In this document: in pieces, positions 61,999 to 64,000 of the stretch
Numbering within the stretch: position 1 is the first letter of the stretch
How the letters are laid out: the number at the start of each line of letters is the position of its first letter
NCBI GenBank assembly: GCA_023376005.1
Contig: CM042152.1
Coordinates: forward strand, 82,914,969 to 82,978,968
Source: Doryteuthis pealeii
Taxonomy: Eukaryota; Mollusca; Cephalopoda; Myopsida; Loliginidae
Direction: 5' to 3'
Length of the DNA: 64,000 bases
Translations under genes and position numbers: made by a program
The notes under the pieces: model-generated
Databases searched by the model: none
Seen by the model: only the letters and a program-made list of their open reading frames with translations
What the model was told of the DNA's origin: nothing

Positions 61999-63518
61999 CA
62001 TGTGCAAGTGTCCCCAGAAAAATATCACTTATGAGTTCATCCTCGCTTCTCCAGCACTGTCCAGCATATGTTGTTCATCTTACTTTGATGGTTTGTGTGA
62101 TAGGACGTAAGTGGCCATACAGCTGTTTTTTTTGTGGGGTGCTGCTTCCAGGATTTGTTCAAGACAGTTAGCATCAACCTTATGTAGTTCCCACATAATC
62201 TAACATAGCCTACTGATTATCACTCATACCATATAATAATTACTAGCAGATCCCTTTATTACTGAATAACAACTTTGATCTTCACTGGAGGACCCACACA
62301 TGCGACCTTGGGTTACATCCTACCCATAGCAAACAGGTTGGATAAATACCTACCATAGAATAATTAGCACTGTGTCCATGGTTAGAATACTCATCTTACA
62401 AACCAATATCAAGTGTAGAGAATTTGAATCCAAGCTAAATGCTCCACTTTTGTGCCATAGTTAACTAAAGTTTAGTAAATAAGTAATGATAAAAATGCTA
62501 TTCAATAAATAAATAGAGTAACCTACTTAGTGGACAGTGCAGCCATTGTAATAGGATTAATTACCCCAAAGGTAGACAGACCAGTGGATAAAATTATGTT
62601 GTAGTTCTTATAATTATAAGCAATGCTCAACCCAGCTGAGCAAAACTGACCTTAACAGGAGACATTTTTTATGGATGACCATAAAAACAATTTTTCGTTT
62701 TTTGGTTTTTTTTCAAACGGTTGGTAAATCATTGAATTCTGTTTGTTGTTGTAAGAAATTTTTTTTTTTTAATTTTTGTCTGTCAGAATCTACAATCACC
62801 ATATCTAATAAATGCGAATGTCAGTCTGTCACATTTTTTTCAACATTACTCCTAGAGACCATAGCCCAAACTATCATACCATTTTGGAATCAGGCCAATT
62901 CCATGAGCAAAGTAAAAATATTATGGGCCAAATCTCATTTTGGAATCCTAAGTTTTAATGACTTAATTGATTTTTTTTTAACATGATTTTTTGCGACAAT
63001 TTTTTTTTTTGAGTGATAATTTTTAAAACTTGGAAATAAATTTAGGGAAAATATTGTTCAAGTTTAATAAAATTTAATACCTACTTGATGCATGAAGTGC
63101 CATTATTGATCCGAAGTCTCAATCAAGAGACCTCTGCTGTAGCTAGCTTAATTGCCACCTTTTAGGGTGGCTTTTAAACTAGTTTTGAACAAACTTCAAA
63201 GCTTCAATTAAGATTTAAAAAAAAAAAAAAATTGGTTTCGCAATAGAAGAGGGAGTGGTAAGTAAATAATAAACAATTTATTGAATTTTAAAATTCTGTT
63301 CACATTCACAGCATCTTGAAATTGTTTCTTTGTACTGAAAGGGTCAATACAACCATCATCTTGAAATTAATTGATTCTAACGGTATGTCAACTCATCTAG
63401 GGTTATTTTATGCCTAAAGGTTAGAAAGTTGTGTTCATTGTACATTTATATTCAATTTTGTTGTTTGAGAGCGTTTTTTTCTTTGCACACAATTATGATA
63501 TCAAGTATTATTATCTAA

Positions 63519-63914
63519 TCTATTAATAATGGAGATTCGCTTCCGGTTTTTGTCTGTAACAAAAATTACCTCACTGCTTATGTCACATTACCCAAAATCA
63601 TCATAAACATAGAAATAAATACACTCAAATTTTAAACATGCAACATTAGACAGTCCTCATTGTTTTTTAAAACAAGTTTTTAATAAATACATGACTGGTA
63701 TTTATATATCTATATATAGTTTGTTTTATTTTAATACATATTTAAAGTTTACATTCCAAATTGTTTTATTTTTTAATCCTTTAATGAATTTGATGATTTT
63801 ACTTACTTAGGGTACAAACACGCTGACATTGAATCTTTAACTCCCACCTCTCAGGCAATATGTTTCAAAAATCTATTTTTACATCGCCCGGAGGGTGTTT
63901 TTTTATTTTGCTAG
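63519..63914 (+). mobile_element. Helitron (duplicate of 51483-51874)
   Basis: TCTATTAATAATGGAGATTC to CTAG with the same hairpin CGCCCGGAGGGTG and flanks. 396 bp. Confidence 0.95.
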
Positions 63915-63937
63915 TACAAATAATTTGCACACAATTG

Positions 63938-64000
63938 CAGTTATGCTAATAGCTTTTTAATTTAGTGCATCCTGGGATGCACATATTTGCATTGAATGAG
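63938..64000 (+). mobile_element. MITE family Y, copy Y5, cut by window end
   Basis: CAGTTATGCTAATAGC start, identical in position to Y4 within the duplicated block. Confidence 0.9.

Larger units (their letters stand above)
61999..64000 (+). repeat. Large duplication, block A' (cut by window end)
   Basis: Second copy of 49973-51960. Contains (CACTGTCCAG insertion) the broken exon-like segment, SINE-E, the structured hairpin (63118-63182), X, Helitron and the start of a Y MITE. The start, CATGTG, is internal to the exon-like segment. Confidence 0.95.

Overview
The window is non-coding, AT-rich, repeat-dense DNA of an animal nuclear genome. I found no host gene that I can support. Evidence for an animal origin is the mix of short repeats: tRNA-derived and 5S-rRNA-related SINEs, Helitrons, hAT-like MITEs, Ty3/gypsy LTR remnants, very long (TA)n/(GA)n/(TG)n arrays, and palindromic elements with hammerhead-ribozyme cores next to (TA)n tracts. 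The last are known from Penelope-like elements and retrozymes of aquatic invertebrates. A marine lophotrochozoan such as a mollusc is my guess, not a demonstration.

Layout. 1-5 kb: hAT-like MITE, SINE pieces, a purine-rich tract and a 0.85 kb GAGA/GATTGA minisatellite. 4.5-12 kb: Helitron relic, GA and TA arrays, three palindromes beside TA arrays, a 30-bp tandem. 13-19 kb: an intact hAT-like MITE, a 5S-related element, a SINE split by a palindromic element, a complete 626-bp Helitron, a Helitron holding a SINE, a TG minisatellite and a local 0.4-kb duplication. 20-25 kb: hAT-like elements and several copies of a GC-richer mosaic repeat (X'), with palindromic element P2 flanked by an 11-bp target duplication. 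26-33 kb: GGAGA tract, LTR fragments, hammerhead cluster at 28.2 kb, solo LTR with 4-bp duplication at 32.8-33.2 kb. 34-35 kb: the richest hammerhead cluster. 36-46 kb: LTR-like pieces, 5S-like fragment, truncated Ty3/gypsy 3' end with LTR at 40 kb, SINE-B/P5 nesting, and one exon-like stretch at 45.0-45.2 kb. 46-50 kb: MITEs flanking an 83-bp tandem array, SINE-A copies, family X and Y elements. 50-64 kb: a large duplicated block in the order A-B-C-B'-A', where B' differs from B mostly by small indels in homopolymers and dinucleotide runs.

Nothing here works as a pathway. The interest lies in the mobile elements: self-cleaving-ribozyme motifs in inverted pairs beside TA microsatellites, precise nested insertions that define element ends, and a duplication that may be an assembly artefact. 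No reverse transcriptase, GIY-YIG nuclease, Rep/helicase or transposase reading frame was seen, so all elements appear non-autonomous or truncated. The longer open frames in the window are translations of low-complexity repeats or of SINEs.
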